A stretch of DNA of 64,000 bases, taken from positions 868,001 through 932,000 of the forward strand of contig CAVPMY010000005.1 in the NCBI GenBank assembly GCA_963706685.1, given 5' to 3'. The position numbers were made by a program, and so were the translations under genes. Of this stretch, positions 1 through 8,656 are shown one piece after another (within the stretch, counting starts at the first letter, position 1; each line of letters begins with the position of its first letter). Source of the stretch: CADEEN01 sp963706685 (lineage in GTDB: Bacteria; Pseudomonadota; Gammaproteobacteria; Burkholderiales; Burkholderiaceae_C). The notes under the pieces were generated by a model. It saw nothing but the letters and a program-made list of their open reading frames with translations, was not told the DNA's origin and did not search any database.

Positions 1-824
1 GAACCGCGCTCTAGCGCCCAGACGAGCGCTTCGGGGCGCGCCGCTTCGAGCCGCTTTGCGTCCGCTTCGCCGAAGTGATGCAGCCACTGCGCAACGATCG
101 ACAGGTACTCGGCCTGGGTGAAGGGGTAGAAGCTCAGCCACAGGCCGAAGCGCTCGGACAGCGAGATCTTCTCCTCGACGACCTCGCCCGGATGGACCTC
201 GCCATCTTCGGTGTGCGTGTAGCTCAGGTTTTCCTTCATGTACTCGGGCATCAGGTGGCGGCGGTTGCTGGTCGCGTAGACCAGCACGTTGTCGCTGGCC
301 TGCGCCACCGAGCCGTCGAGCACCGACTTCAGCGCCTTGTAGCCGGGCTCGCCCTCGTCGAACGAGAGGTCGTCACAGAAGATGATGAAGCGCTCGGAGC
401 GCTCGGCGATGGCATCGACGATGTCGGTGAGGTCGACCAGGTCGGCCTTGTCCACTTCGATCAGCCGCAGCCCCTGCGACGCGAATTCATTCAGGCAGGC
501 CTTGATCAGCGAGCTCTTGCCGGTGCCGCGGGCACCGGTCAGCAGCACGTTGTTGGCCGGCTTGCCGGCCACGAACTGCTGCGTGTTGGCAAGCAGCCGG
601 TCGCGCTGGCGATCGACTTCCTTCAAGTCCGCCAGGCGGATCGTCGCCACATGCTTGACCGGTTCGATCACGCCCATCGCCGATACAGCGCCGCGCTTGC
701 GGTAGCGAAAGGCGATCGATGCCGCCCAATCAGTGGCCTTTTTCCGCTGCGGCAACACGCCTTCCAGGCGCGCCAGCAAGGCGTCGGCGCGCTCGATCAG
801 GGAGTCGACAGTGGGCTTGTTCAT
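1..824 (-). CDS. DUF815-family AAA ATPase (C-terminus outside window)
   Basis: A P-loop ATPase of the DUF815 family, function unassigned in general. The start ATG at 824-822 overlaps the stop of the upstream phosphoesterase gene by ATGA, so the two are co-transcribed and translationally coupled. Residues 97-105 form a Walker A motif (GARGTGKSS), followed by a hydrophobic Walker B strand ending in two aspartates (IIFCDD). Downstream are typical family stretches such as YATSNRRHLMPEYM. About 274 codons are present, and the frame runs off the left edge of the window without a stop. The family is common in beta- and gammaproteobacteria; assignment to the family is firm, biological role unknown. 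Confidence 0.88.
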   Translation of the reverse strand, partial: MNKPTVDSLIERADALLARLEGVLPQRKKATDWAASIAFRYRKRGAVSAMGVIEPVKHVATIRLADLKEVDRQRDRLLANTQQFVAGKPANNVLLTGARGTGKSSLIKACLNEFASQGLRLIEVDKADLVDLTDIVDAIAERSERFIIFCDDLSFDEGEPGYKALKSVLDGSVAQASDNVLVYATSNRRHLMPEYMKENLSYTHTEDGEVHPGEVVEEKISLSERFGLWLSFYPFTQAEYLSIVAQWLHHFGEADAKRLEAARPEALVWALERG

Positions 825-1474
825 GGCAGTTGGTGGACCGCATTGTCCCCGACGACGAAGACGCGGTCACCGGGTGTGCGCTCGATCGGGTGCATGCCGG
901 TAAAGGCGCCGAACGCGGGCAGCACACCGACCGACGCGCCGATGTGAAAACACGGCAGGCGCAGCCGGTCGATGCCGCGGCCGACGGTGATGCAGGGGTG
1001 GAGGTGGCCGCCCAACACGTACGCTCCTGGACTCGGCTGCGGGTGGTGGCACAGCACGAGTTGCGGTGCGGCCGGCAGCACAAAGGGCTCGTCGACGCAG
1101 TGCACGCCCCACGATGCCGGCGGGTCACCGGCCCGGTCATCGTGGTTGCCGCGCACCAGCACCAGCTCGAGCCGGCTGCGCTGATCGCGCCAGGCCGCCA
1201 CGGCAGCGAGCGTGGCGGCATCGCGCGAGTGGCGCGAATGCAGCAAGTCGCCGAGAAAGATGATGCGCTGCGCGTCGTGCACCGCCAGCAGGTTATCGAT
1301 GGCGTCGAGGTTGCCGCGGGTGGTGGCCTCGGGCACCGGTACGCCGAGGCGGCGGTAGCTCACGGCCTTGCCGATGTGCGCGTCGGCCAGCAGCAGCGTG
1401 CGTTGGGTGGGCCACCAGACGGCCTTGCCGGGAAGCAATTGCAGTTCGACGCCGCCGACGTCGATGCGGCTCAT
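821..1474 (-). CDS. pdeM: PdeM-type metallophosphoesterase (ligase-associated endonuclease family)
   Basis: A 217-residue calcineurin-like metallophosphoesterase. All metal-binding motifs are visible: D31-x-H33, G75-D76-x-x-H79, G109-N110-H111-D112, H143/H144, and G156-H-L-H159. Length and motif spacing match the family named ligase-associated DNA damage response endonuclease PdeM, usually found beside an Lhr-type helicase and an ATP-dependent ligase. Those partners are not in this window, so a DNA-repair role is from family knowledge only. It lies 9 bases after slmA and overlaps the following ATPase gene by 4 bases, so it is part of a minus-strand operon. Confidence 0.87.
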   Translation of the reverse strand: MSRIDVGGVELQLLPGKAVWWPTQRTLLLADAHIGKAVSYRRLGVPVPEATTRGNLDAIDNLLAVHDAQRIIFLGDLLHSRHSRDAATLAAVAAWRDQRSRLELVLVRGNHDDRAGDPPASWGVHCVDEPFVLPAAPQLVLCHHPQPSPGAYVLGGHLHPCITVGRGIDRLRLPCFHIGASVGVLPAFGAFTGMHPIERTPGDRVFVVGDNAVHQLP

Positions 1475-1483
1475 GCCGGCAAC

Positions 1484-2131
1484 TCAGCTGAACAGCTTGA
1501 GCCCGAGCTCGAGGTGCTCCGTCGGGCTGCGCTTGAAGCCCGAGCGCGCATAGCGCTGCAAGCGGCCGACGGTGAATGCCGTCAGCGCCGAGGCCTGGGC
1601 ATTGCTTTCCACGGTCGGTTGTGCCGAACCGCTGGCTTCGGCCGCCTCGCGCAGACATTGCCGCAGTTGCGACTCCACGCGGTCGAAGAACTGGTTCATG
1701 CGCGCGATCAAGCGCTCATGCTCGAAGACCAGGGCGTCGCCCACCATCACGCGAACCATGCCCGGATTCTTCTCGCCGAAGCCCAACACCACGGCGACGA
1801 TCTTGCCGGCCTGCTGGGCGCCGGCCGGCTCACGCTCGACGATCTGGTTGACCAGCGTGAACACGCTCGATTCGATGAACTCGATCAGGCCCTCGAACAT
1901 CTGCGCCTTGCTTGCGAAGTGTCGGTACAACGCGGCTTCGCTGACCGACAGCTTGGCCGCCAGCGCAGCGGTGGTGATGCGTTCGGCGCCCGGCTGTTCC
2001 AACATCTGCGCCAGCGTTTGCAGAATCTGCACGCGCCGCTCACCGGGCTTGGGACGCTTGCGCGTCTTCGCCGGCTTGGCGTTGGCCGCAGCACTGTCCT
2101 CGGCGTCCGGCTCTTCTATCAGTTCATTCAC
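1484..2131 (-). CDS. slmA: SlmA nucleoid occlusion factor (TetR family)
   Basis: A TetR-type DNA-binding protein that in its family blocks FtsZ ring assembly over the chromosome. An Ala/Lys/Pro-rich leader is followed by the helix-turn-helix (ITTAALAAKLSVSEAALYRHF) and a C-terminal dimer/FtsZ-binding region with GMVRVMVGDALVFE. I chose the GTG at 2131-2129, because it overlaps the TGA of the upstream HAD gene as GTGA. A longer frame to 2176 also opens with GTG but has no such coupling. The product is about 215 residues. The HAD-slmA order is typical of Burkholderiales. Confidence 0.9.
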   Translation of the reverse strand: MNELIEEPDAEDSAAANAKPAKTRKRPKPGERRVQILQTLAQMLEQPGAERITTAALAAKLSVSEAALYRHFASKAQMFEGLIEFIESSVFTLVNQIVEREPAGAQQAGKIVAVVLGFGEKNPGMVRVMVGDALVFEHERLIARMNQFFDRVESQLRQCLREAAEASGSAQPTVESNAQASALTAFTVGRLQRYARSGFKRSPTEHLELGLKLFS

Positions 2132-2841
2132 AGCACGCGTCTTCTCAGTTCCCTCAGCGAAAAGATTCTGGCACACACGTATGTGGGCCTGCGGTGCAGG
2201 TAAACACCAACTTTCGGGGTTGATGGGTGAGGTATGGCACCTTTTTTCAGGGCCTTGCGCGCCCAGCGCTGCATCCAGGCGGTGGCCATGCCGATGGAAA
2301 ACGCCGACTTCTGGTGCTGCAAGGTGTCCTCGACGAGCACGCAGCGCGACGGCGGGACTTTCAAGCGCGCGGCGATCCAGCGCAGCATGCGCGCATCGGG
2401 CTTGGGCCGCAGGTTGCCGAACATCGCCATGTCCTCGATCGCCAGCACGCCGTCGAAGTGGTGCGCGGCGCCCAGCGCCGTCAGCACACGCAGGGCGTAG
2501 GCACGCGGCGCATTGGTCAGGATGTATTTGCGGCCGGGTAGGCGGTCGAGCGCCGCGAAGTCATGCGGATGCCCATGGGCGAGCGACTCGAGTTCGGGCA
2601 GCCGATGCGTGTCGTGCAGGAAGTGCACGGCGTTGATGCCGTGGTGCCGCACCAGGCCGAGCAGCGTCGCGCCATAGCGGCGCAGGTAATGCTCACGCAA
2701 CGCGGCGGCCTCGAGACGCGGCAGCTTCAACGTGCGCTCGATGTAGGCGGTCATGCCCTCGTCGATGCCCGGAAACGACGCCAGCGCCGCGTTGTGCAGT
2801 GTGTTGTCGAGGTCGAAGAGCCAGACGCGAGGAGGCCGCAT
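2128..2841 (-). CDS. HAD-family pyrimidine 5'-nucleotidase
   Basis: A haloacid dehalogenase-like phosphatase of 237 residues. The catalytic DxD motif is at residues 10-12 (FDLDNTLHNA), motif II is in YILTNAP, and motif III/IV are K in RPKPD and the acidic pair in VLVEDTLQHQ. This matches the pyrimidine 5'-nucleotidase branch that dephosphorylates UMP/CMP-type nucleotides. The ATG at 2841 directly precedes MRPPRVW; a GTG one codon upstream is possible. It overlaps slmA by four bases and lies about 100 bases downstream of argB. Confidence 0.88.
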   Translation of the reverse strand: MRPPRVWLFDLDNTLHNAALASFPGIDEGMTAYIERTLKLPRLEAAALREHYLRRYGATLLGLVRHHGINAVHFLHDTHRLPELESLAHGHPHDFAALDRLPGRKYILTNAPRAYALRVLTALGAAHHFDGVLAIEDMAMFGNLRPKPDARMLRWIAARLKVPPSRCVLVEDTLQHQKSAFSIGMATAWMQRWARKALKKGAIPHPSTPKVGVYLHRRPTYVCARIFSLRELRRRVL

Positions 2842-2925
2842 CACGTCATTGTGACGGCGGCGATCGGTTTGCCGAGCGCGCCCCATGCGACCGGATCATG
2901 CTTCGACAGGCTCGGCACTGACGGC

Positions 2926-2956
2926 GATGATTCGATCTCAGTGAGATCGAATCATC
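2926..2956. repeat. Perfect 15-bp inverted repeat at the argB 3' end
   Basis: Bases 2926-2940 (GATGATTCGATCTCA) and 2942-2956 are exact reverse complements with one base between them. The palindrome covers the last codons and the stop of argB (stop TGA read from 2940 to 2938). There is no following T-run on the argB-sense strand, so it is not a classical Rho-independent terminator. The adjoining bases 2900-2915 resemble the TTCGACAGGCTC repeat I know as frequent between genes in Burkholderiales. Confidence 0.6.
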
Positions 2957-3846
2957 GTCCCATACGCCTGATCGGTCAGGATCTCCAGCAGCATCGCATG
3001 CGGCACGCGGCCGTCGATGATGTGCACCGCGTTGACGCCGCTCTTGGCGGCATCGAGCGCACCGGCGATCTTGGGCAGCATGCCGCCCGAGATCGTGCCG
3101 TCGGCAAACAGCTCGTCGATGCGGCGCGCGGTCAGGTCGGTGAGCAGCTGGCCTTGCTTGTCGAGCACGCCCGGCGTGTTGGTCAACAGCATCAGCTTCT
3201 CGGCGCGCAGCACGGTGGCGAGTTTGCTTGCCACCAGATCGGCGTTGATGTTGTAGCTCTCGTTGTCGTCGCCGAAGCCGATCGGGCTGATGACGGGGAT
3301 GAACTGGTCGTCCTGCAGCGCCTTGACCACACTCGGATCGATGCCGGTGATCTCGCCGACCTGACCGACATCGTGCATCTTCGTCGGGTCGTCCTTGTCG
3401 GCCATCTTCAGTTTCTGGGCTCGGATCAGGCCGCCATCGCGGCCCGTCAAACCGACCGCCTTGCCGCCCACCGAGTTGATCAGGCCGACGATGTCCTGCT
3501 GCACCTGCCCGGCCAGCACCCACTCCACCACCTCCATCGTCTCGGCATCGGTGACGCGCATGCCCTGAATGAACGTGCCCTTCTTGCCCAGCCGCGTCAG
3601 CGCTTCATCGATCTGCGGCCCGCCGCCGTGGACGACGATCGGATTCATGCCGACCAGCTTCAGCAGCACCACGTCTTCGGCGAAGTCCTGCTGCAACGAT
3701 GGGTCGGTCATCGCATTGCCGCCGTACTTGATGACCAGCGTCTTGCCATGGAACTTGCGGATGTAGGGCAGCGCGTGCGACAGGATCTCGGCCTTTTCGC
3801 GCGGCGCGATCCGGCTCACGTCAACGGCTTGGTGGGCAGTGGTCAT
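2938..3846 (-). CDS. argB: Acetylglutamate kinase
   Basis: Phosphorylates N-acetyl-L-glutamate in the second step of arginine synthesis, in the cytoplasm. The 302-residue product has the amino-acid-kinase glycine loops (KYGGNAM and VVHGGGPQIDEAL), the substrate segment FGDDNESYNINADLVASKLA and the C-terminal SGGMLPKIAGALDAAKSGV signature. The ATG at 3846 gives the family's usual N-terminus. It is divergent from the copper operon, with a 123-base gap. The last codons lie inside a palindrome. Confidence 0.96.
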   Translation of the reverse strand: MTTAHQAVDVSRIAPREKAEILSHALPYIRKFHGKTLVIKYGGNAMTDPSLQQDFAEDVVLLKLVGMNPIVVHGGGPQIDEALTRLGKKGTFIQGMRVTDAETMEVVEWVLAGQVQQDIVGLINSVGGKAVGLTGRDGGLIRAQKLKMADKDDPTKMHDVGQVGEITGIDPSVVKALQDDQFIPVISPIGFGDDNESYNINADLVASKLATVLRAEKLMLLTNTPGVLDKQGQLLTDLTARRIDELFADGTISGGMLPKIAGALDAAKSGVNAVHIIDGRVPHAMLLEILTDQAYGTMIRSH

Positions 3847-3969
3847 GGTGGCGGGTCCGCTGTGAGCAATGACACGAATTGTAGGAAGACGCGCCGGATC
3901 TGCGGCCACGTGAGGAACCAAATGCCGCCGCCTGCATTCCGACGCCAGTCCGGCTATCCTTGCGCCCTC

Positions 3970-4374
3970 ATGTTGCCACTGTCCCGCCGCCTGACGACTG
4001 CACTGCTCTGGCTCGCGATCGCGCTTTTGCCGATCCGCGGCTTGGCGGCGGCCGTGGCGCCGGTAGCCATGGCAGGCGTCAAGGCCACCAGCGCCGCCAA
4101 CGCGATCATGGCGCCCGCTGACCACGCGGCCCCGGCCGCGCCCTGCCACGGTGCAGCGGCTGACTCGACGAACGACGAGATCGCTGCGACCACTGACGGC
4201 TCGCACGCCTGCGCCATGTGCGACCTGTGCCACGTCTCGATGGCCCAGGGCTCATTTGCCGGCATCTCGCTGCCCACGCTGCCGGCGACACTGCCGCGCG
4301 CAGCCACGGCCACGCCGCTCCAGCCGCGTGCGCCCGACGGCCTGTTCCGGCCGCCTCGAACCTTCCTCGCCTGA
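3970..4374 (+). CDS. Small secreted Cys/His-rich protein heading the copper operon (DUF2946-like)
   Basis: A 134-residue protein with a signal peptide (LLWLAIALLPIRGLAAA). It then has an Ala-rich linker and a compact cluster HACAMCDLCHVSMA around residues 77-90 that could bind a soft metal. Sequence style and position resemble the short DUF2946 proteins found in copper and cobalt-zinc resistance clusters; I infer a periplasmic metal-linked role. It is the first gene after the 123-base divergent gap from argB, so the operon promoter should lie at 3847-3969. I could not identify a clear CueR or CusR box there by eye. Confidence 0.65.
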   Translation: MLPLSRRLTTALLWLAIALLPIRGLAAAVAPVAMAGVKATSAANAIMAPADHAAPAAPCHGAAADSTNDEIAATTDGSHACAMCDLCHVSMAQGSFAGISLPTLPATLPRAATATPLQPRAPDGLFRPPRTFLA

Positions 4375-4470
4375 GCGGACCGCCGCGCCGAGCGCGCGGC
4401 GTCGCCTGCCTCCAATCGATGTTGCGGCGATTTCGCCGCGCCTGTTCATCGCTTGCTGTTGCGAGACGCC

Positions 4471-4848
4471 ATGCACCACATCTTCTCTGTCCTGTTTGCA
4501 GCCCTGCTGCTGCCGGCTGCGGCACGGGCACAAGGCCCGACGCGAACCGAACCGCGATCCGATCCGGGCAATGCCAATACGGCCGTCGCGCCGCTGACCT
4601 ACCGCTCGGCGTTCGCAGGCTACAAGCCGCTGGCCGCTGAATCGCCCGCCGTGGGCTGGCGCGAGGCCAACGAGGCCGTCGAGCGCATCGGCGGTTGGCG
4701 CGCGTATGCACGTGAAGCCAACGCGCCCGCGGCATCGGGTTCCACGCCGGCAGCATCGAGCCCTGCGCCTGCCGCCTCGGCGCCCGCGCCTTCACCGGCA
4801 CCACGGGCCTCACGGCCGGCCACGCCGCCGGCTGGACATCGTCATTGA
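4471..4848 (+). CDS. Exported small protein with Pro/Ala-rich tail, copper operon
   Basis: A 125-residue protein with a cleavable signal peptide (IFSVLFAALLLPAAARA). The middle contains PLTYRSAFAGYKPLAAESPAVGWREANE, and the tail is low-complexity, rich in Ala, Pro and Ser and ending in HRH. I recognise it only as the conserved hypothetical that precedes the TolC-type lipoprotein in proteobacterial copper-oxidase clusters. The stop at 4846-4848 is 7 bases before the next ATG, so translation is probably coupled. Confidence 0.65.
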   Translation: MHHIFSVLFAALLLPAAARAQGPTRTEPRSDPGNANTAVAPLTYRSAFAGYKPLAAESPAVGWREANEAVERIGGWRAYAREANAPAASGSTPAASSPAPAASAPAPSPAPRASRPATPPAGHRH

Positions 4849-4855
4849 GGCGCGC

Positions 4856-6256
4856 ATGAACCTCACGACCCTCATGGTCCTGGCCGCAGCCGCCGCGCTC
4901 GCCGGCTGCGCCGGTTTCAGTGCCGATGGCGGCCTGGGCCCGGCACAGCAGGCCGCGCAACAGCGCCTGGCCGACAAGCAGATCATCTGGGCGCGCAGCG
5001 CGGCCGATCGCGACCGCATCGATGCCCGCGTCGACGAGTTGCTGGGCCAGCCGCTGACCGCCGATGCCGCGGTGCAGATCGCGCTGCTCAACCACCGCGG
5101 CCTGCAGGCCAGCCTTCACGAACTCGGCATCAGCGAAGCCGAACTGGTGCAGGCTTCGCGCCTGCCCAATCCCGGCTTCTCGTTTGGCAAGTTCAAAGCC
5201 GGCGACGGGCGCGAGATCGAGCGCAGCTTTCATTTCAGCCTGGCGCGCCTGATCGCCATGCCGTGGCTGCGCCAGGCGGCGCAGCGCCGTTTCGAGGCCA
5301 CGCAAGGCGCGGTCGCGCTGCGCGTGCTCGAACAGGGTGCCGACGCGCGCAAGGCCTGGGTACAGGCCGTGGCCGCGCAGGAAGGCGCGCGCTATGCGCA
5401 TCAAGTCATGCGCGCCGCCGAGGCCAGCGCCGAACTCGCCCGCCGCATGGCGCAGGTCGGCAACTTCAGCGCCTTGCAACGCGCGCGCGAGCAGGCCTTC
5501 TACAGCGACGCCGTGCTTGGGGTGGCCCGCGCCGAGCAGGCCGAGCGCGCGGCGCGCGAACGCCTCACACGCTCGCTCGGCCTGTGGGGTTCGCAGACCG
5601 GCTTCCGGCTGGCCGAGCGGCTGCCCGACCTGCCAGCGCAACCCAGGGACTTGCCGGACGTCGAGCGCATGGCGCTGGCCCAGCGGCTCGATGTCCAGGG
5701 CGCGCGGCTGGCGGCGCAGGCCAGCGCGTCGCAGCTCGGCCTGGCGCGCGCGTCGCCGTTCATCGATGGCCTGGAACTCGGCCTGCAGCACAACACCGCC
5801 AACGATGCGCCGACCAAGCGCGGCTGGGAGTTGGGCTTCACGCTGCCGCTGTTCGACGGCGGCGCGCTGGCCGCACAGGCCGGGCATGAGCAGCAGCAGG
5901 CGCTGCTGCGTGCCGAGCAGACCGCGATCGACGCACGTTCCGAAGTGCGCGAAGCCTACGGTGCCTACCGCACCGCCTACGACATCGCCAAGCACCACCG
6001 CGACGAGATCGTGCCGCTGCGCCAGAAGATCCAGGAAGAGAACGTGCTGCGCTACAACGCCATGCTGATCGGCGTCTTCGAATTGCTTGCCGACGCGCGC
6101 CTGCAGATTGCCAGCGTCAACGCCGCGATCGCTGCGCAGCGCGACTTCTGGCTGGCCGAGGCCGATCTCGACATGGCCCTGATCGGCAAGCCCGCATTGA
6201 CGCCGATGTCCTCCACGTCCGCCGCGCCGATGGCCGCCGGCGACGCAGCGCACTGA
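4856..6256 (+). CDS. TolC-family outer-membrane lipoprotein (first copy)
   Basis: A 466-residue outer-membrane efflux protein. The signal peptide ends in a lipobox (LAGC, Cys18). The body is alpha-helical with the family's repeated hairpin pattern, with conserved pieces such as LLNHRGLQASLHELGISEAELVQASRLPNPGFSF and GFTLPLFDGG. In this cluster type it sits beside the multicopper oxidase rather than the RND pump, which has its own TolC protein further down (9955-11218). The lipid anchor and the gene pair suggest export of copper or oxidised product across the outer membrane; this is inference. Confidence 0.87.
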   Translation: MNLTTLMVLAAAAALAGCAGFSADGGLGPAQQAAQQRLADKQIIWARSAADRDRIDARVDELLGQPLTADAAVQIALLNHRGLQASLHELGISEAELVQASRLPNPGFSFGKFKAGDGREIERSFHFSLARLIAMPWLRQAAQRRFEATQGAVALRVLEQGADARKAWVQAVAAQEGARYAHQVMRAAEASAELARRMAQVGNFSALQRAREQAFYSDAVLGVARAEQAERAARERLTRSLGLWGSQTGFRLAERLPDLPAQPRDLPDVERMALAQRLDVQGARLAAQASASQLGLARASPFIDGLELGLQHNTANDAPTKRGWELGFTLPLFDGGALAAQAGHEQQQALLRAEQTAIDARSEVREAYGAYRTAYDIAKHHRDEIVPLRQKIQEENVLRYNAMLIGVFELLADARLQIASVNAAIAAQRDFWLAEADLDMALIGKPALTPMSSTSAAPMAAGDAAH

Positions 6257-6282
6257 CGCGGCGAACACGGAAGCAACAGATC

Positions 6283-7674
6283 ATGGTTTCAAGACGCAAT
6301 TTTCTCGGCGCCTCTGCGCTGGCCGCCTCGGCCAGCGCCGTCAGCAAGGCGGCGCTGGCCGCATTGCCCGAGCCGGTGATCCAGACCACGGCCGACACCA
6401 TGCCGCCGCTGGTGCCCGACAGCGGCCGGCCCTACAACCCGGTGGTCACGCTCAACGGCTGGACCTGCCCCTGGCGCATGAACAACGGCGTCAAGGAGTT
6501 CCACCTCGTCGCCGAACCGGTGGTGCGCGAAATGTCGCCCGGCTTCAAGGCCCACCTGTGGGGCTACAACGGCCAGAGCCCGGGGCCGACGATCGAGGTC
6601 GTCGAAGGCGACCGCGTGCGCCTGTTCGTCACCAACCGCCTGCCCGAACACACCAGCATCCATTGGCACGGCCAACGCCTGCCCAACGGCATGGACGGCG
6701 TGACCGGGCTGACGCAACCCGGCATCCAGCCGGGCAAGACCTTCGTCTATGAGTTCGTCGCTCGTCGTCCCGGCACCTTCATGTACCACCCGCATGCCGA
6801 CGAGATGGTGCAGATGGCGATGGGCATGATGGGTTTCTGGGTCACGCATCCGAAGCAAAAGCATGCGCTGATCGACGAGACCCAGCGCGACTTCTGCTTC
6901 CTGCTCAATGCGTATGACATCGAGCCCGGCAGCGCGACGCCGAAGATCATGACCATGCTCGACTTCAACCTCTGGAGCTGGAACAGCCGCATCTTTCCCG
7001 GCATCGACCCGCTGGTGGTGAGGAAGAACGACAAGGTGCGCATCCGCATCGGCAACCTGACGATGACCAATCACCCGATCCATCTGCACGGCCACGAGTT
7101 CACCGTCACCGGCACCGACGGCGGACCGACGCCCCGTGGCTCACGCTGGCCCGAGGTCACGACCGACATCGCCGTCGGCCAGATGCGGCAGATCGAGTTC
7201 GTCGCCGACGAGGAAGGCGACTGGGCCTTCCATTGCCACAAGAGCCACCACACGATGAACGCGATGGGCCATGACGTGCCGACGATGATCGGCGTCGACC
7301 ACCGCGGCGTCGTCAGGCAGATCACCCACCTCGTGCCCGACTACATGGCGATGAGCGAGCGTGGCATGGCCGACATGGCCGAGATGGAAATGCCGCTGCC
7401 CGACAACACCGCGCCGATGATGACCGGCGAAGGCCCGTTCGGCAGCGTCGAGATGGGCGGCATGTTCAGCGTCGTCAAGGTGCGCAAGGAACAACAGCCC
7501 GGCGACTACAAGGATCCGGGCTGGTTCCAGCACCCGCCGGGCACGGTGGCCGCGCCATGGCAGGGCGACATGGCCGCCGCACCGCGACCGCCGGCGCAAG
7601 CTCCATCCCAACCGGCGGCGAAGACGACTCTCGAAGTCACCGTGCGCAAGCCGCAAGGCCACAACCATCACTGA
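6283..7674 (+). CDS. Tat-exported multicopper oxidase (copper resistance)
   Basis: A periplasmic multicopper oxidase of 463 residues, expected to oxidise Cu(I) to the less toxic Cu(II). The N-terminus is a twin-arginine signal (SRRNFLGASALAASASA). All four copper-site motifs are present: HWHG, HPHADE, HPIHLHGHEF and HCHKSHHTM. The C-terminal part is rich in Met (MAMSERGMADMAEMEM), typical of copper-tolerance oxidases, and ends in a His-rich tail. It is shorter than E. coli CueO and P. syringae CopA. It lies within the operon and is followed 14 bases later by a cupredoxin gene. Confidence 0.93.
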   Translation: MVSRRNFLGASALAASASAVSKAALAALPEPVIQTTADTMPPLVPDSGRPYNPVVTLNGWTCPWRMNNGVKEFHLVAEPVVREMSPGFKAHLWGYNGQSPGPTIEVVEGDRVRLFVTNRLPEHTSIHWHGQRLPNGMDGVTGLTQPGIQPGKTFVYEFVARRPGTFMYHPHADEMVQMAMGMMGFWVTHPKQKHALIDETQRDFCFLLNAYDIEPGSATPKIMTMLDFNLWSWNSRIFPGIDPLVVRKNDKVRIRIGNLTMTNHPIHLHGHEFTVTGTDGGPTPRGSRWPEVTTDIAVGQMRQIEFVADEEGDWAFHCHKSHHTMNAMGHDVPTMIGVDHRGVVRQITHLVPDYMAMSERGMADMAEMEMPLPDNTAPMMTGEGPFGSVEMGGMFSVVKVRKEQQPGDYKDPGWFQHPPGTVAAPWQGDMAAAPRPPAQAPSQPAAKTTLEVTVRKPQGHNHH

Positions 7675-7688
7675 ATCAGGAGATCCCG

Positions 7689-8171
7689 ATGCATCGCAGA
7701 ACCCTCATCGCCGCCGCCGCGCTGGTGCCCGCTGCCGTGATGGCGCATGGCCAGAAAGAACATGCCGCCAGCGACGAACCGGTGCGCAAGGAGCAAAAAC
7801 CGTGGGGCATCGCCGCCGAACCCAAGGCAGCCCAGCGCACCATCGTCTTCGACATGAGCGACGCCATGCGATTCATGCCGGACGTGATCTTGGTCAAGCT
7901 CGGCGAGACCGTGCACTTCGACATCCGCAACAACGGCCAGCTGCTGCACGAAATGGTGATCGGCACCGCCAGGGACCTCGACGCGCATGCCGCGCTGATG
8001 GCGAAATTCCCCAACATGGAACACGACGAGCCCTACATGGCGCATGTGGCACCGGGCGCCAGGGGGCGCATCGTCTGGACCTTCAACCGCGCCGGCGAGT
8101 TCGAGTTCGCCTGCCTGATTGCCGGGCATTTCCAGGCCGGCATGAAAGGCCGCATCATTGTCAGGAGCTGA
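7689..8171 (+). CDS. Periplasmic cupredoxin
   Basis: A 160-residue blue-copper-like protein. A signal peptide is followed by a His/Lys-rich linker and one cupredoxin fold. Likely copper ligands are the His in QLLHEMVIG and the Cys, His and Met in FACLIAGHFQAGMKG. It probably carries copper or electrons to or from the neighbouring oxidase (inference). A good ribosome site (CAGGAG, 7677-7682) precedes the ATG. Only three bases separate it from the next gene. Confidence 0.9.
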   Translation: MHRRTLIAAAALVPAAVMAHGQKEHAASDEPVRKEQKPWGIAAEPKAAQRTIVFDMSDAMRFMPDVILVKLGETVHFDIRNNGQLLHEMVIGTARDLDAHAALMAKFPNMEHDEPYMAHVAPGARGRIVWTFNRAGEFEFACLIAGHFQAGMKGRIIVRS

Positions 8172-8174
8172 TTC

Positions 8175-8630
8175 ATGAACACGTATCGACGACGACTGCT
8201 TGGGACGGCGCTGCTCGCCCCGCTGGCCGCCTGCTCAAAGCCCGACGGGCTCCTGGTCGAGGTCTGGAAAGACCCGGCCTGCGGCTGCTGCAAGGACTGG
8301 ATGGCGCACCTGCAAGCCAACGGCTTTGCCGTCAAGGCCAACGACAGCGGCAACACCGCGATGCGCCAACGCCTGGGCATCCCGCTGGCGCTCGGCGCCT
8401 GCCACACCGCGCTGGTCGGCGGTTACGCCATCGAAGGCCATGTGCCGGCCGCAGACATCGCGCGGCTGCTGGCGCAGCGGCCGGTCGGCGCCGCGGGCCT
8501 GGCGGTGCCGGGCATGCCGATCGGCTCGCCAGGCATGGACGGCCCGGCCTACGGCGGCCAGCGCGACCGCTACGACGTGCTGCTGGTGAGGAAGGACGGC
8601 AGCCACAGCGTCTTTTCCAGTCACGCCTGA
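8175..8630 (+). CDS. DUF411 metal-binding protein
   Basis: A 151-residue exported protein with a Cys-containing signal region (LAPLAACSKPDG, possibly a lipoprotein). The DUF411 domain has the diagnostic CGCCKDWMAHLQ motif and further Cys/His in LGACHTALVGGYAIEGHVP. DUF411 proteins occur in copper and silver resistance clusters and are thought to bind metal. A Met/Gly/Pro-rich segment, GMPIGSPGMDGPAYGG, is near the C-terminus. It is in the middle of the operon. Confidence 0.9.
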   Translation: MNTYRRRLLGTALLAPLAACSKPDGLLVEVWKDPACGCCKDWMAHLQANGFAVKANDSGNTAMRQRLGIPLALGACHTALVGGYAIEGHVPAADIARLLAQRPVGAAGLAVPGMPIGSPGMDGPAYGGQRDRYDVLLVRKDGSHSVFSSHA

Positions 8631-8656
8631 TATCAACCCAGCAAGGAAACCCACTC

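Noticed and set aside
75..2203. Long plus-strand open frames opposite the housekeeping genes, and similar ones opposite argB, the eut genes and the gasdermin operon.
   Set aside because: High-GC DNA keeps antisense frames open. Their products are Arg/His/Ala-rich with no motif, while the minus strand carries recognisable proteins throughout.
3847..3969. CueR- or CusR-type operator in front of the copper operon.
   Set aside because: I looked for the known dyads (ACCTTCC-type and the cop box) and found no convincing match. The region must hold a promoter, but I cannot assign it.
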